Positions 1 to 9,043 of a DNA stretch of 64,000 nucleotides are shown here, piece after piece. The DNA is from Saccharothrix syringae (GTDB lineage: Bacteria; Actinomycetota; Actinomycetes; Mycobacteriales; Pseudonocardiaceae): the NCBI RefSeq assembly GCF_009498035.1, contig NZ_CP034550.1:2170001-2234000 (forward strand), read 5' to 3'. The position numbers and the translations under genes were made by a program. The notes under the pieces were generated by a model. The model saw only the letters and a list, made by a program, of their open reading frames with translations. It made no database searches and was not told the DNA's origin. How positions within the stretch are numbered: position 1 is the first letter of the stretch; the number at the start of each line of letters is the position of its first letter.

Positions 1-504
1 CGGATGCTCAACAACGGCATCGGCCCCGCCGTCCTGGCCCGCTTCGACCGCGACGTGCTGGCGACGCCCGGTCTCGGCTACGTGGTGCTCTCCGTGGGCG
101 GCAACGACATCGGCATCTCCTTCGCGCCGCGCGACGCCTCCCTGGCCGACTTCCTGGCGATGTTCCCCGGTGCGCCGGTGACGGTCGACGACGTCATCGC
201 CGGCTACCGGCAGTTGGTCGGCCGTGCGCGCGAACGCGGCGTGAAGGTCTACGCCACCACGATCGCGCCTTACGGGGGTTCGGAGATCTACAGCCTGGAG
301 GGCGAGAGCGCGCGTCGGGCGGTCAACGAGTGGATCCGCACCGGCGGTGCGTTCGACGCCGTGCTGGACTTCGACGCCGTCTGGCGCGACCCGGACCACC
401 CGAGCCGGATCAGGGAGGACTTCCACGCCGGCGACCACCTGCACGGCAACGACGCGGGGTACCGGGCGCTGGCCGACTCGGTGGACCTGTCGCTGTTCGG
501 CTGA
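1..504 (+). CDS. SGNH/GDSL-type hydrolase, 3' part
   Basis: Only the last 167 codons are present; the 5' end lies outside the window. The fragment shows GGND (SGNH block III, Asn of the oxyanion hole) and near its end DHLHGNDAGY, which carries the Asp-x-x-His of block V. The Ser of block I would be upstream. These features fit a secreted lipase/esterase of the SGNH superfamily such as a rhamnogalacturonan acetylesterase-like enzyme; the substrate cannot be told. A GC hairpin follows the stop codon. Confidence 0.8.
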   Translation, partial: RMLNNGIGPAVLARFDRDVLATPGLGYVVLSVGGNDIGISFAPRDASLADFLAMFPGAPVTVDDVIAGYRQLVGRARERGVKVYATTIAPYGGSEIYSLEGESARRAVNEWIRTGGAFDAVLDFDAVWRDPDHPSRIREDFHAGDHLHGNDAGYRALADSVDLSLFG

Positions 505-514
505 ACCGGCCGGG

Positions 515-559
515 ACCGGTCCGCCCGCCGGTGCCGCCTCCCGGGCGGGCGGTACCGGT
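515..559 (+). terminator. hairpin after SGNH hydrolase
   Basis: ACCGGT plus CCGCCCGCC (515-529) pairs with GGCGGGCGG, a one-base bulge and ACCGGT (544-559), giving a 15-bp stem. There is no T-tract, as is usual in this kind of genome. Confidence 0.55.
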
Positions 560-600
560 ACTACCGTGGTTCCCGGGTCGACGCGCGGGGGTGCTGCTGG

Positions 601-3600
601 ATGTCCGATCAGGAGAACGGCGTGCGGGTCGAGCTGTTGGGGCCGGTGCGCCTGTGGGTCGGGTCGCGCGCGGTGGACCCGGGGGCGCCCCGGCCGCGCG
701 CCGTGCTGGCCGTGCTGGCGTCGCACCCCGGCTCGGTGGTGCCGCGCGACGACCTGGTCGCGGCCGTGTGGGACGCGGGCGCGCCGGCCACCGCCGTCGG
801 GAACCTGCACACCTACGTGTCGGCCCTGCGCAAGGCGCTGGAACCCGGGCGGGGACGGGGTGAGCCGTGGCGGCTGCTGACCTCCACCGGTGCCGGCTAC
901 CGGCTGCGGGTGGCGCCCGGCGCGGTGGACTCGGTGGAGTTCGCGCGGCTGGTGGAGCAGGCGCGGGGGCGGTTCGCCGAGGCCGACGTGCACGGCGCGT
1001 TCGCCTCGGCCGACGCCGCGCTGGCGCTGTGGCGCGGCGAGGTGATGCCCGGGTTGCCCGGTCCGTTCGTGACGGCGCAGCGGGCCAGGCTGGAGGAGCT
1101 GCGGACCGCCGTCGTCGAGCTGCGGGCCGAGGCCGGGCTCGCGGCGGGGCGCCACGCCGAGCTGGTGGACGGGCTGGCCGCGCTGGTCGCCGAGCACCCG
1201 CTGCGCGGGCGCCCGCGCGAGCTGCTGATGCGGGCCCTGCACGCGTGCGGGCGCGGTGCCGAGGCCGTGGACACCTACCGGGAGTTCCGGGCCGCCCTGG
1301 TGGACGCGCTGGGCATCGAGCCGGGGCCCGAGCTGCGCCGGCTGCACGACCGCATCCTCGCCGACGACCCCGCCCCGCTCATCTCGGCACCCGGCCCGGC
1401 CGCGCCGAGGAGCGGGGTGCCGAGGACGGCCGTGACGGGAGCGGGGGCGCCGAGAGCGGGGTTGTCGGTGGTCGGGTTGTCGCGAGCGGGCTTACCGGGG
1501 ACCGCGGCGCCCCGAGTCGTGTCGCGGGCGGCCGCGGTGCCGGCCGCGCCGGTGCTCGCGGGTCGCGCGGCGGAGCTGGCGGTCGTCGAGGAGCTGGTCC
1601 GCGACCTCGGGTGGGGGCGCGGCGGGCGGCTGTGGGTCGAGGGCGAGCCGGGCATCGGCAAGTCCGCCCTGGTCGCCACGGTCCTGGACCGCGCGGCGCG
1701 GGCGGGCGCGCGGGTCGCCCACGGCGTCGCCGAGGAGCTGGGCAGGCGCTTCCCGCTCGGCCTGGCGCTGGACTGCCTGGACATCACCGGCCGGTCCACC
1801 GACGAGCGCGGCGCGGCGATCTGGCGCGCGCTGCGGGACGACCGGGCGGGCCAGTCGGTCCTGGTGTCGATCGACCCCGTCTTCAGCGTGATCGAGGACA
1901 TGGTGGCCCTGGTCGCCGCCCGGTGCGCGGACGGACCGGTGGTGCTCGCGCTCGACGACCTCCAGTGGTCCGACGACGCGAGCGTCGTGCTGTGGCACCG
2001 CCTGCTGCGGCTGACCGAGCACCTGCCGCTGCTGCTGGTCGGCGCGACCCGGCCGCTGCCGAACCGGTCCGACCTGCGCAGGCTGCGCCGGGACGTCGAC
2101 GCTTCCGGCGGCGCGCTGTTCGACCTGGCCCCGCTGGACGACCACGCCGTCGCCGCCGTCATCGGCGACGTGGTCGGCGCGCCGCCGGGTGCCGGGCTGC
2201 GCCGGGTCGCCGAGCGGGCGGCGGGCAACCCGCTGTACGTGCGGGAGATCGCCGACGCGCTGCTGCGCGACGGCGTGGTGCGCCTGGACGAGGGCGTGGC
2301 CGACGTGGCCGCGGACTCCCTCGACCGGGCGCCGCGGTCCCTGGTCTCCGCGGTCACCAGCCGGTTGGGGTACCTGACCGACGCCACCCGCGACGTGCTG
2401 CGCTGGGCGGCCCTGCTCGGCGGCGAGTTCACCGTGGGCGACGTGGCCGCCGTGCTGGGCAAGCCGGTCACCGACGTGGTCGAGCCGCTGGACGAGGCCA
2501 TCGCGGCGGGCGTGCTGCGCGACGCCGGGCTGCGGCTGGCCTTCCGCCACCCGGTGATCCGGCAGGCGCTCTACGAGGGCACGCCGCTGGCGCTGCGGGT
2601 GGCGCTGCACCAGCAGGCGGCCCGGACCCTGGCGCGGTCCGGCGCGCCGGTCGAGCACGTCGCCGGCCAACTGCTGGCCGCGGACGGCGGGTCCGGCGCC
2701 TGGGTGGGCCGCTGGCTGGCGGGCGCGGTGCCGCTGCTGACCTACCGCGCGCCGCTGGTCGCGGTGGAGCTGCTGCGCCGCGCGGTCGAGCCGGGCGTGG
2801 ACCTCGGGGACCCGGCGCGGGGCGCGGTGCTGACGGCCCAGCTGGCGAGCGTGCTGTTCCGCATCGGCCGCGACGCCGAGGCCGAGTCCTGCGCGCGGCG
2901 CGCCCTGCCGCTGCTGGCCGACCCGGACCTGGCCGCGCAGACCCGGTGGATCCTCGCCTACGTGCCCTACCGGGCCTCGCGCGCCGAGGAGGCGCTGGTC
3001 ATCCTGGACGACGCGCTGGCCGACCCGGCCCTGCCGGAGGCGTGGCGGGCGCGGCTGGTGTCGCTGGTGGCGCTGGTGCAGCGGGCGGGCGTCGGCGAGG
3101 TCGAGCGCTCCGCGGCCAGCGCCCGCGAGGCGATCGCCCTGGGCGAGGCCGCGGGCGACCGGTTCGCCGTCGGCCAGGCGCTGGAGGTGCTGTGGCAGGT
3201 CGACGCGGTGCGGCGGGACTACGCCGGCGCGGTCGGCCACCTGGACCGCGCCCTGGACGTTGTGGGCGTCGACGTCGGCCTGACCGACCTGCGGCTGGTG
3301 CTGCTGGACAACCGGGCGTTCACCCTCCAGTGCCTCGACCGGCTCGACGACGCGACCGCCGACCTGCGCCTGGCCGCCGAGATCGCGGGCCAGGGCGCCC
3401 CGGCGGCGGGCGTGCAGGTGGCCGGCGCCGTGCACGACTTCTGGCTGGGGCGCTGGGACGACGCCACCGCGCGACTGTCCGCCGTGCTCGACGACGACCC
3501 CGCGTTCACCGGCTTCGGCCTGCGCGAGGGCGGCCCCGTCCTGCTGCTGCACGGCGTGGGCGCCCTCATCGCCGCGCACCGCGACGACCAGGCCGCCCTG

Positions 3601-4218
3601 GACCGGCACCTGGAGGCGGGCACGACCCTGCCGCTGGTCACCGCCGCCGACCGGGAGAACTGCGACTTCCTCATGGCCGCCCGCGCGGTGGCCTGCGCGC
3701 GGCGCGGTGACGTCGCCGAGGCGATGGCCGTGCTGCGCACCATCCTGGACGCCAGGTACGCGCAGATGATGCTGCGCCACCAGTGGCTGCCCGACCTGGT
3801 GCGGCTGGCGCTGGACCACGGCGACGACGCCACCGCGCGCGCCGCCACCGAGGCGTGCGAGGAGGAGGCCGCCGTGGAGACCCGCCCGGCACGGGCGGCG
3901 ACCGCGGCCCTGCGCTGCCGGGCCCTGCTCGACGGCGACCCGGACGGCATGGCCGAGGTCGTGCGCCGCTACCGCGCGGTGGGGCGGCTGTTCGAGCTGG
4001 CGCAGTCCGTCGAGGACCACGCGGTGCTGCTCGGCCGGGCCGGTCGGGCCGAGGAGTCGGCGGACGTGCTGCGCGAGGCGGTCGCGCTGCACCTGCGGCT
4101 GGGCGCGCGGTGGGACGCCCGGTGCGCGGCCGAGCGGGTCCGGGGGCGCGGGCTCGGCGCCGGGGCCGGCCGCGCCCTGGAGCGCAGCAGGGCCCGCTGG
4201 TCGCCCAACCGCTCGTAG
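601..4218 (+). CDS. SARP-family regulator with ATPase and TPR regions
   Basis: A 1205-residue AfsR-like regulator. Residues about 5-95 form an OmpR-type winged helix, 100-245 a bacterial transcriptional activation domain (BTAD), followed by an Ala/Gly/Pro linker and an AAA/NB-ARC-like ATPase with Walker A GEPGIGKSAL (Lys about 354) and Walker B LALDDLQWSD (Asp about 452). The last 500 residues are helical, TPR-like repeats rich in Ala, Leu and Arg. No C-terminal LuxR HTH is visible, so DNA binding must come from the N-terminus. SARPs usually activate secondary-metabolite genes; no adjacent biosynthetic cluster shows the target. ATG at 601 is the first plausible start. Confidence 0.9.
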   Translation: MSDQENGVRVELLGPVRLWVGSRAVDPGAPRPRAVLAVLASHPGSVVPRDDLVAAVWDAGAPATAVGNLHTYVSALRKALEPGRGRGEPWRLLTSTGAGYRLRVAPGAVDSVEFARLVEQARGRFAEADVHGAFASADAALALWRGEVMPGLPGPFVTAQRARLEELRTAVVELRAEAGLAAGRHAELVDGLAALVAEHPLRGRPRELLMRALHACGRGAEAVDTYREFRAALVDALGIEPGPELRRLHDRILADDPAPLISAPGPAAPRSGVPRTAVTGAGAPRAGLSVVGLSRAGLPGTAAPRVVSRAAAVPAAPVLAGRAAELAVVEELVRDLGWGRGGRLWVEGEPGIGKSALVATVLDRAARAGARVAHGVAEELGRRFPLGLALDCLDITGRSTDERGAAIWRALRDDRAGQSVLVSIDPVFSVIEDMVALVAARCADGPVVLALDDLQWSDDASVVLWHRLLRLTEHLPLLLVGATRPLPNRSDLRRLRRDVDASGGALFDLAPLDDHAVAAVIGDVVGAPPGAGLRRVAERAAGNPLYVREIADALLRDGVVRLDEGVADVAADSLDRAPRSLVSAVTSRLGYLTDATRDVLRWAALLGGEFTVGDVAAVLGKPVTDVVEPLDEAIAAGVLRDAGLRLAFRHPVIRQALYEGTPLALRVALHQQAARTLARSGAPVEHVAGQLLAADGGSGAWVGRWLAGAVPLLTYRAPLVAVELLRRAVEPGVDLGDPARGAVLTAQLASVLFRIGRDAEAESCARRALPLLADPDLAAQTRWILAYVPYRASRAEEALVILDDALADPALPEAWRARLVSLVALVQRAGVGEVERSAASAREAIALGEAAGDRFAVGQALEVLWQVDAVRRDYAGAVGHLDRALDVVGVDVGLTDLRLVLLDNRAFTLQCLDRLDDATADLRLAAEIAGQGAPAAGVQVAGAVHDFWLGRWDDATARLSAVLDDDPAFTGFGLREGGPVLLLHGVGALIAAHRDDQAALDRHLEAGTTLPLVTAADRENCDFLMAARAVACARRGDVAEAMAVLRTILDARYAQMMLRHQWLPDLVRLALDHGDDATARAATEACEEEAAVETRPARAATAALRCRALLDGDPDGMAEVVRRYRAVGRLFELAQSVEDHAVLLGRAGRAEESADVLREAVALHLRLGARWDARCAAERVRGRGLGAGAGRALERSRARWSPNRS

Positions 4219-4461
4219 CCGTTGCGCGGACCTCCCCGCGGTCGACCCGGGCGGTGCGCGCCACCGCCGCGTCGACCGGGAGGCCGGCGACCGCCCGGAC
4301 CCCGATCACGCCGAGCAGGTCCGCGGCTCGCGGCGTGGTCGGCGGTGGCCCCGGGCGGCTGATCCGTTTTGGCGTTCACCCCTCCGGGTAAGGATTCCGA
4401 GGCCGCTGTACCAAGTCGGCGTTCTGGCTCGCCGGCTGCGATACGACGGATGGAGAGACGG

Positions 4462-5103
4462 ATGACCGAAGCGAACCGGCCGCCCCTGTCGATGGCCGAA
4501 CTCGCCGCCGAGGGCGGCACGGCGTTGCCGGACAAGGAGGTCTACTCCCTGCTCGACCTCAACGTCGACCTGGACCTCGGGCTCGACCTGGCCGCCCCGA
4601 TCGACCTCGCGCTGGCGGCGAACGCCAACGTGGCCGCGCCGATCGACGCCGCGGTCGGCGCGAACGTGCTGTCCGACGGCTCCACCGCGCAGGCGCTGTC
4701 CGACCAGGGCGTCCTGATCGACCAGGGCATCACCGGCGAGGCGATCGCGAACTCCACCCAGGACAGCACGATCGACCAGACCGAACCCGCGCCGCAGGTC
4801 CCCCCGGCCGGCAACGCGGGCCAGGTCGAGGCGCTGCCGGACGACACGGCCGCGGCGCTCGACGGCGGCCTGCTCAACATCGACGTGGACGTCGCGGCCG
4901 ACCTGGACCTGGCGGCCCCGATCAACGGCGCGGTGGCGCTCAACGCGAACATCGCGGCACCCATCGACGCCGCCGTGGCCGCGAACATCGGCTCGATCGG
5001 CTCGGAGGCGACCGCGGTCGCCCAGCAGGACGCCATCATCAACCAGGACATCGACGCCATCGCCGAGGCCAACGCCGACCAGAGGTCCGACATCGCGCAG
5101 TGA
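4462..5103 (+). CDS. repeat protein with two DLDLAAPID...AAPIDAAV units
   Basis: 213 residues. The ATG at 4462 follows a GGAGAG ribosome site; an in-frame GTG at 4369 lacks one. The acidic, Cys-free protein contains two copies of a roughly 60-residue unit: LDLAAPIDLALAANANVAAP followed by IDAAV and a Q/D/I-rich stretch, then LDLAAPINGAVALNANIAAP with the same continuation. No signal peptide or membrane segment is visible. Similar proteins are sometimes labelled peptidoglycan-binding, but I see no such domain. The next gene, an M50 protease, starts 11 bases after the stop, so the pair is probably one operon and this protein may be its substrate or partner (inference). Confidence 0.8.
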   Translation: MTEANRPPLSMAELAAEGGTALPDKEVYSLLDLNVDLDLGLDLAAPIDLALAANANVAAPIDAAVGANVLSDGSTAQALSDQGVLIDQGITGEAIANSTQDSTIDQTEPAPQVPPAGNAGQVEALPDDTAAALDGGLLNIDVDVAADLDLAAPINGAVALNANIAAPIDAAVAANIGSIGSEATAVAQQDAIINQDIDAIAEANADQRSDIAQ

Positions 5104-5114
5104 AGGGGCCGTTG

Positions 5115-7499
5115 ATGAGCGTCACCTCCGGTCCCGGCACGTCACCGGGGCGGGGCACCGCGGTGCCCCGCCCCGGCGGTGCGGACCCGACCACGCCGGA
5201 CCCGACCACCGCGGACCCGGGCGGTGCCGACGTGCCGCACCTCGCCGACGGCGTGGAGCTGATCGGCGAGGTGCCGGGCTCCGGCCACCGGCGCCCCCCG
5301 GCGCTCGTCCGCCGCGGCGACGGGCAGGTCGTCCAGCTGACGCCGCTGCTGTACCGGGTCCTGGCCGCCGTCGACGGGCAGCGCGATTACGAGCGGATCG
5401 CCGCGGTGGTCGGTGCGTCGGTCGGGCGTCACGTGACGGCGTCCGACGTGCGCCTGCTCGTCGAGGACAAGCTCGCACCGCTCGGCCTGCTGCGCGGGGC
5501 CGACGGTGCGCAGCCCCGCGCCGCCAAGGCCGGGCCGCTGCTCGGGCTGCGACTGCGCTGCGTGGTGTCCCGCCCCGAGGTGACCCGCCGCGTCACCGCC
5601 CCGTTCGCCCGGCTGTTCCACCCGTTCGCGGTCGTCGCGTTCGTGCTCGCGTTCGCGGTCGTGTCGTTCCGGGTCCTGTTCGAGGTGGGTTTGGCGGGTG
5701 CGACGCGCCACGCCTTCGAGCGGCCGGAACTGCTGCTCCTCGTCTTCGCGGTGACAATCGTCTCCGCCGGCTTCCACGAGTTCGGGCACGCCGCCGCCGC
5801 GCGCTACGGCGGCGCGACGCCCGGCGCCATGGGTTTCGGCCTGTACCTGCTGTGGCCGGTGTTCTACACCGACGTCACCGACAGCTACCGGCTCGGCCGC
5901 GCCGGCAGGCTGCGCACCGACCTGGGCGGCCTGTACTTCAACGCGATCGTCGCGGTGGCGACCTACGGCGCCTGGTTGGCCTCCGGGTGGGACGCGCTGC
6001 TGCTGGTGGTCGCGACCCAGCTCGTGCAGATGGTCCGCCAGCTCACGCCGGTCGTCCGGTTCGACGGCTACCACGTGCTCGCCGACCTCACCGGGGTGCC
6101 CGACCTGTTCCGCCACGTCAAGCCCACGCTCGCGGGGCTGCTGCCGCACCGCTGGGGCTCGCCCGAGTCGAAGGTGCTCAAGCCGTGGGCGCGCGTGGTG
6201 GTGACCACCTGGGTGCTCCTCGTCGTCCCGCTCCTGGTGCTGTCCACGGCGCTGGTCGTGATCGCGCTGCCCCGGATCGTGGGCACGGCCTGGCACCAGG
6301 TGGCGGAGCGCTGGAGGTCGGCGGGCGCCGACCTCGGCGAGGGCGACCTCGCGTCCCTGCTGCTGCGGCTGCTCTCGATCGCGGCCATCACCCTGCCGCT
6401 GGTGGGCCTCGGCTACCTGCTGGTGCGGCTGGTCGGGCGCGCGGTCGCGCGCGTCCGGGGCGCGACCGGCGGCAAGCCCGCGCACCGGTTGGTCGCCGGC
6501 GTGGTCGCGGTCGCCGTCGTGCTCGGGCTGGCCTGGGCGTGGTGGCCCGAACCCGACCGGTACCGCCCGATCCGGCCCGGTGAGCGCGGCACCGTGGCCG
6601 ACGTCGTGCGCAACGCCCGGAGCACGCCCCCGGTGGTCCCGGACGGCGTCGCGCAGGCCACGCCCGACGCCGCGGTCCGGACGGTGTGGCCCGCCGGGAC
6701 GGCGTTGCCGACCCGGGACCGGCCCGCCCTGGCCATGGTGCTCGTGCCCGTGGAGCAGCCGGCCGGCACCGACGCGCCGACGTGGGTCTTCCCGTTCGAC
6801 CGCCCCGAAGCGCCCGGGCCGGGCGACAACCAGGCGCTCGCCGTGAACACCACCGACGGCGGGGTGCGCTACGAGGTGTCGTTCGCGCTGGTCTGGGTCA
6901 CCGACGGCGTCGTGGACAACCGGAACGAGGCGTACGCGCTGGCCAGTTGCCGGGGGTGCACGACCGTGGCGGTGGCGTTCCAGGTGGTGCTCGTCGTCGG
7001 TCGGGCGAACGTGGTGGTGCCGGAGAACGCGGCCGTCGCGGTCAACCACTCCTGCGTCGACTGCCTGACCTACGCGTTGGCCTCGCAGCTCGTGGTGAGC
7101 CTCCCGGACGGGTTGAGCGCGCGGGCGACCGCCGAACTGGCCGAGGTCTGGGCCCGCCTCGCCGACCTCGCCCGCAACCTCCGCGGCATGTCCGCCCAGC
7201 AGGTCCAGGCGGCGCTGGAGGGCGTCAAGTCCGACATCCTCGACGTGCTGGGCGAGGAGGGCGCGGCGATCGGGACCCCGACGCCGACCGGTGCGCCCGG
7301 CACGACCGCGACGAGCCCGCCGCAACCCCCGCAACCCCCGTCACCCGCGCCGACCGTCCCCGGTTCGACCACCGCCGGTTCGACCGCCCCCGCGCCCTCC
7401 GCGACGAGCACGGCGCCGACCACCGGGACGACCGCGCCCGACCCCACGACGTCCGCCCCGTCGCCGTCCGGCGGAACGACGGTGCCACCGCCGGAGTAG
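5115..7499 (+). CDS. PqqD-like/M50 site-2-type membrane metallopeptidase
   Basis: About 794 residues. ATG 5115 is preferred over GTG 5100 because AAGGGG sits 6 bases upstream. Residues about 35-130 form a PqqD-like winged-helix region. The membrane core has HEFGH at about 221-225 (zinc ligands and catalytic Glu) and RFDGYHVLAD at about 315-324 (third ligand Asp), the two M50 signatures. Several hydrophobic helices precede a final membrane segment near WAWWPEP (about 480), then an extracellular domain with two CxxC pairs (SCRGC and SCVDC) and a Pro/Thr/Ser tail. The family resembles YydH-type peptide zinc metalloproteases; PqqD domains usually bind peptide substrates. Coupled to the repeat protein upstream. 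Confidence 0.85.
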   Translation: MSVTSGPGTSPGRGTAVPRPGGADPTTPDPTTADPGGADVPHLADGVELIGEVPGSGHRRPPALVRRGDGQVVQLTPLLYRVLAAVDGQRDYERIAAVVGASVGRHVTASDVRLLVEDKLAPLGLLRGADGAQPRAAKAGPLLGLRLRCVVSRPEVTRRVTAPFARLFHPFAVVAFVLAFAVVSFRVLFEVGLAGATRHAFERPELLLLVFAVTIVSAGFHEFGHAAAARYGGATPGAMGFGLYLLWPVFYTDVTDSYRLGRAGRLRTDLGGLYFNAIVAVATYGAWLASGWDALLLVVATQLVQMVRQLTPVVRFDGYHVLADLTGVPDLFRHVKPTLAGLLPHRWGSPESKVLKPWARVVVTTWVLLVVPLLVLSTALVVIALPRIVGTAWHQVAERWRSAGADLGEGDLASLLLRLLSIAAITLPLVGLGYLLVRLVGRAVARVRGATGGKPAHRLVAGVVAVAVVLGLAWAWWPEPDRYRPIRPGERGTVADVVRNARSTPPVVPDGVAQATPDAAVRTVWPAGTALPTRDRPALAMVLVPVEQPAGTDAPTWVFPFDRPEAPGPGDNQALAVNTTDGGVRYEVSFALVWVTDGVVDNRNEAYALASCRGCTTVAVAFQVVLVVGRANVVVPENAAVAVNHSCVDCLTYALASQLVVSLPDGLSARATAELAEVWARLADLARNLRGMSAQQVQAALEGVKSDILDVLGEEGAAIGTPTPTGAPGTTATSPPQPPQPPSPAPTVPGSTTAGSTAPAPSATSTAPTTGTTAPDPTTSAPSPSGGTTVPPPE

Positions 7500-7517
7500 G
7501 TCTCCGGCGGTGGCACC
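7481..7517. terminator. bidirectional terminator spanning the M50 stop codon
   Basis: GGTGCCACCGCCGGAG (7481-7496) pairs perfectly with 7502-7517 (16-bp stem). The five-base loop contains the TAG stop codon of the protease gene. It separates two convergent genes and can serve both strands. Confidence 0.75.
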
Positions 7518-7520
7518 CCG

Positions 7521-8942
7521 TCAGGAACGGGCCAGTCGGTAGCGGCGGGCCAGCGGGACCACGTTGAGCGCCAGGCCGACCACCGCGACCGCGGTGACCA
7601 GGTTGACGCCGGGGTGGAACTGGCCGAAGTCGGCGGCGTGCGGGGTGCCGGCCACCAGCGCGGTCACCCCGGCCAGCACGAGGGCGGCGCCCACCTGGCC
7701 CGAGGTCTGGACCAGCCCGGACGCCAGCCCCTGCTCGTGGTCGGCGATGCCGTCGGTCGCCTGCGCCATGATCGAGCTGAAGCCGAAGGCGAAGCCGCCG
7801 CCCAGCAGGATCATGGTGGGCAGCACCGAGACCGCGTAGTCGGGCGCGGTGCCGGCGGTGAGCAGGAACCACGCGTAGCCGAGGCTCAGGGAGACCATCG
7901 AGGTCAGGATGAGCGGCGCGGTGCCGTAGCGGTCGATGAGCCTGCCCACGAACGGGGAGCCGACGGCCACCAGGACGCCCGCGGGCAGCAGGGCCAGGGC
8001 CATCTGGAGCGGGGACCAGCGCAGGACGTCCTGCAGGTAGATCGTCATCATGAACTGGAAGCTCAGGTACGAGCCGAACAGCGCCACGAGGCTGAGGTTG
8101 GCCCGGACGACGCTGCCGACGCGCAGGATGCCCAGGCGGATGAGGGGGTGCCTGATCCTGCTCTCGGTGATGAAGAACGTCGTCAGCAGCGCGGCCGCCA
8201 GCAGGGCCGAGGCGATGGTGGTGAGGCTCAGCCAGCCCTGCTCGGGTGCCGCCACCACGGTGTAGACGGCCAGCAGCATGCCGCCGGTCAGGGTCGCCGC
8301 GCCGATGAGGTCGTGGCCGCCCTCCGCCTCCGGGCGGTCCCTCGGGATCAGGCGGTGGCCCACGGCCAGCGCCAGCAGCGCCAGCGGGACCGGGGTGAGG
8401 AACGTCCAGCGCCAGCCCGCCGTGGTGAGCAGGCCGCCCAGGATCAGGCCGGAGGAGTAGCCGCTCGCGCCGAACACGGTGAAGATCGACAGCGCCCGGT
8501 TGCGGGCCGGGCCCTCGGCGAAGGTCGTGGTGAGGATGGACATGGCCGTCGGCGCGGTGAAGGCCGCGGCCACGCCCTTGACGAAGCGCGTGACGATCAG
8601 CAGGGTGCCGTCGTCGACGAGGGCGCCGACCAGTGACGCGGCCGCGAAGACGGCCAGGGCCACCAGGAACACGCGCCGGCGGCCGAGCAGGTCCGCGGTG
8701 CGGCCGCCGAGGAGCAGCAGGCCGCCGTAGCCGAGGACGTAGCCGTTGACCAGCCACTGCAGGGACGTGGTCGTCATGCCGAGCTCGGCGCCGATGGAGG
8801 GCAGGGCGACGCCGACCATCGAGACGTCGAGGCCGTCGAGGAACAGGACCAGGCACAGCACCGCCAGCACGCCCCACAGGCGCGGCGACCAGCACTGCGC
8901 GGACGTCGGTGCGGGGACTGCGAGGTGATCGGTCGTGGACAC
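7521..8942 (-). CDS. MFS drug efflux transporter, 14-TM (DHA2) type
   Basis: 473 residues with about 14 hydrophobic segments. It has the family motif GGRTADLLGRRRVFL between TM2 and TM3 and the DHA2-type opening in which TM1 carries LFLDGLDVSMVGVALPSI. It probably exports hydrophobic drugs by proton antiport. The GTG start at 8942 lies divergent to a marR gene; a palindrome between them is the likely operator. A possible leaderless promoter reads TTGTGC-18-TAGCTT (8979 down to 8950). Confidence 0.9.
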   Translation of the reverse strand: MSTTDHLAVPAPTSAQCWSPRLWGVLAVLCLVLFLDGLDVSMVGVALPSIGAELGMTTTSLQWLVNGYVLGYGGLLLLGGRTADLLGRRRVFLVALAVFAAASLVGALVDDGTLLIVTRFVKGVAAAFTAPTAMSILTTTFAEGPARNRALSIFTVFGASGYSSGLILGGLLTTAGWRWTFLTPVPLALLALAVGHRLIPRDRPEAEGGHDLIGAATLTGGMLLAVYTVVAAPEQGWLSLTTIASALLAAALLTTFFITESRIRHPLIRLGILRVGSVVRANLSLVALFGSYLSFQFMMTIYLQDVLRWSPLQMALALLPAGVLVAVGSPFVGRLIDRYGTAPLILTSMVSLSLGYAWFLLTAGTAPDYAVSVLPTMILLGGGFAFGFSSIMAQATDGIADHEQGLASGLVQTSGQVGAALVLAGVTALVAGTPHAADFGQFHPGVNLVTAVAVVGLALNVVPLARRYRLARS

Positions 8943-8977
8943 GCCGGCGAAGCTACATGCGGCGGCATTTTATGCAC

Positions 8978-9007
8978 AAGCATTAATCCCAGAAGCACTT
9001 AATGCTT
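8978..9007. promoter_or_regulatory. probable MarR operator palindrome
   Basis: AAGCATTAA (8978-8986) and TTAATGCTT (8999-9007) are perfect 9-base inverted arms spaced 12 bases apart, in an AT-rich island between the divergent efflux and marR genes. The right arm touches the -35 box of marR, and the left arm covers the likely -35 of the efflux gene, so one protein could repress both. Confidence 0.65.
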
Positions 9008-9036
9008 TGACATATTTTGTCGACGCATGGTACGGT
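9007..9036 (+). promoter_or_regulatory. marR promoter, leaderless
   Basis: TTGACA (9007-9012), an 18-base spacer and TACGGT (9031-9036). Transcription would start 7-8 bases later, on or next to the ATG at 9044, so the mRNA is predicted to be leaderless. Confidence 0.6.
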
Positions 9037-9043
9037 GCCCGGC

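Noticed and set aside
867..3710. Long open frames in other phases inside the SARP gene, also antisense
   Set aside because: They are Arg/Gly/Pro/Ala-rich shadows caused by GC-rich third positions of the real gene; they have no domain or ribosome site.
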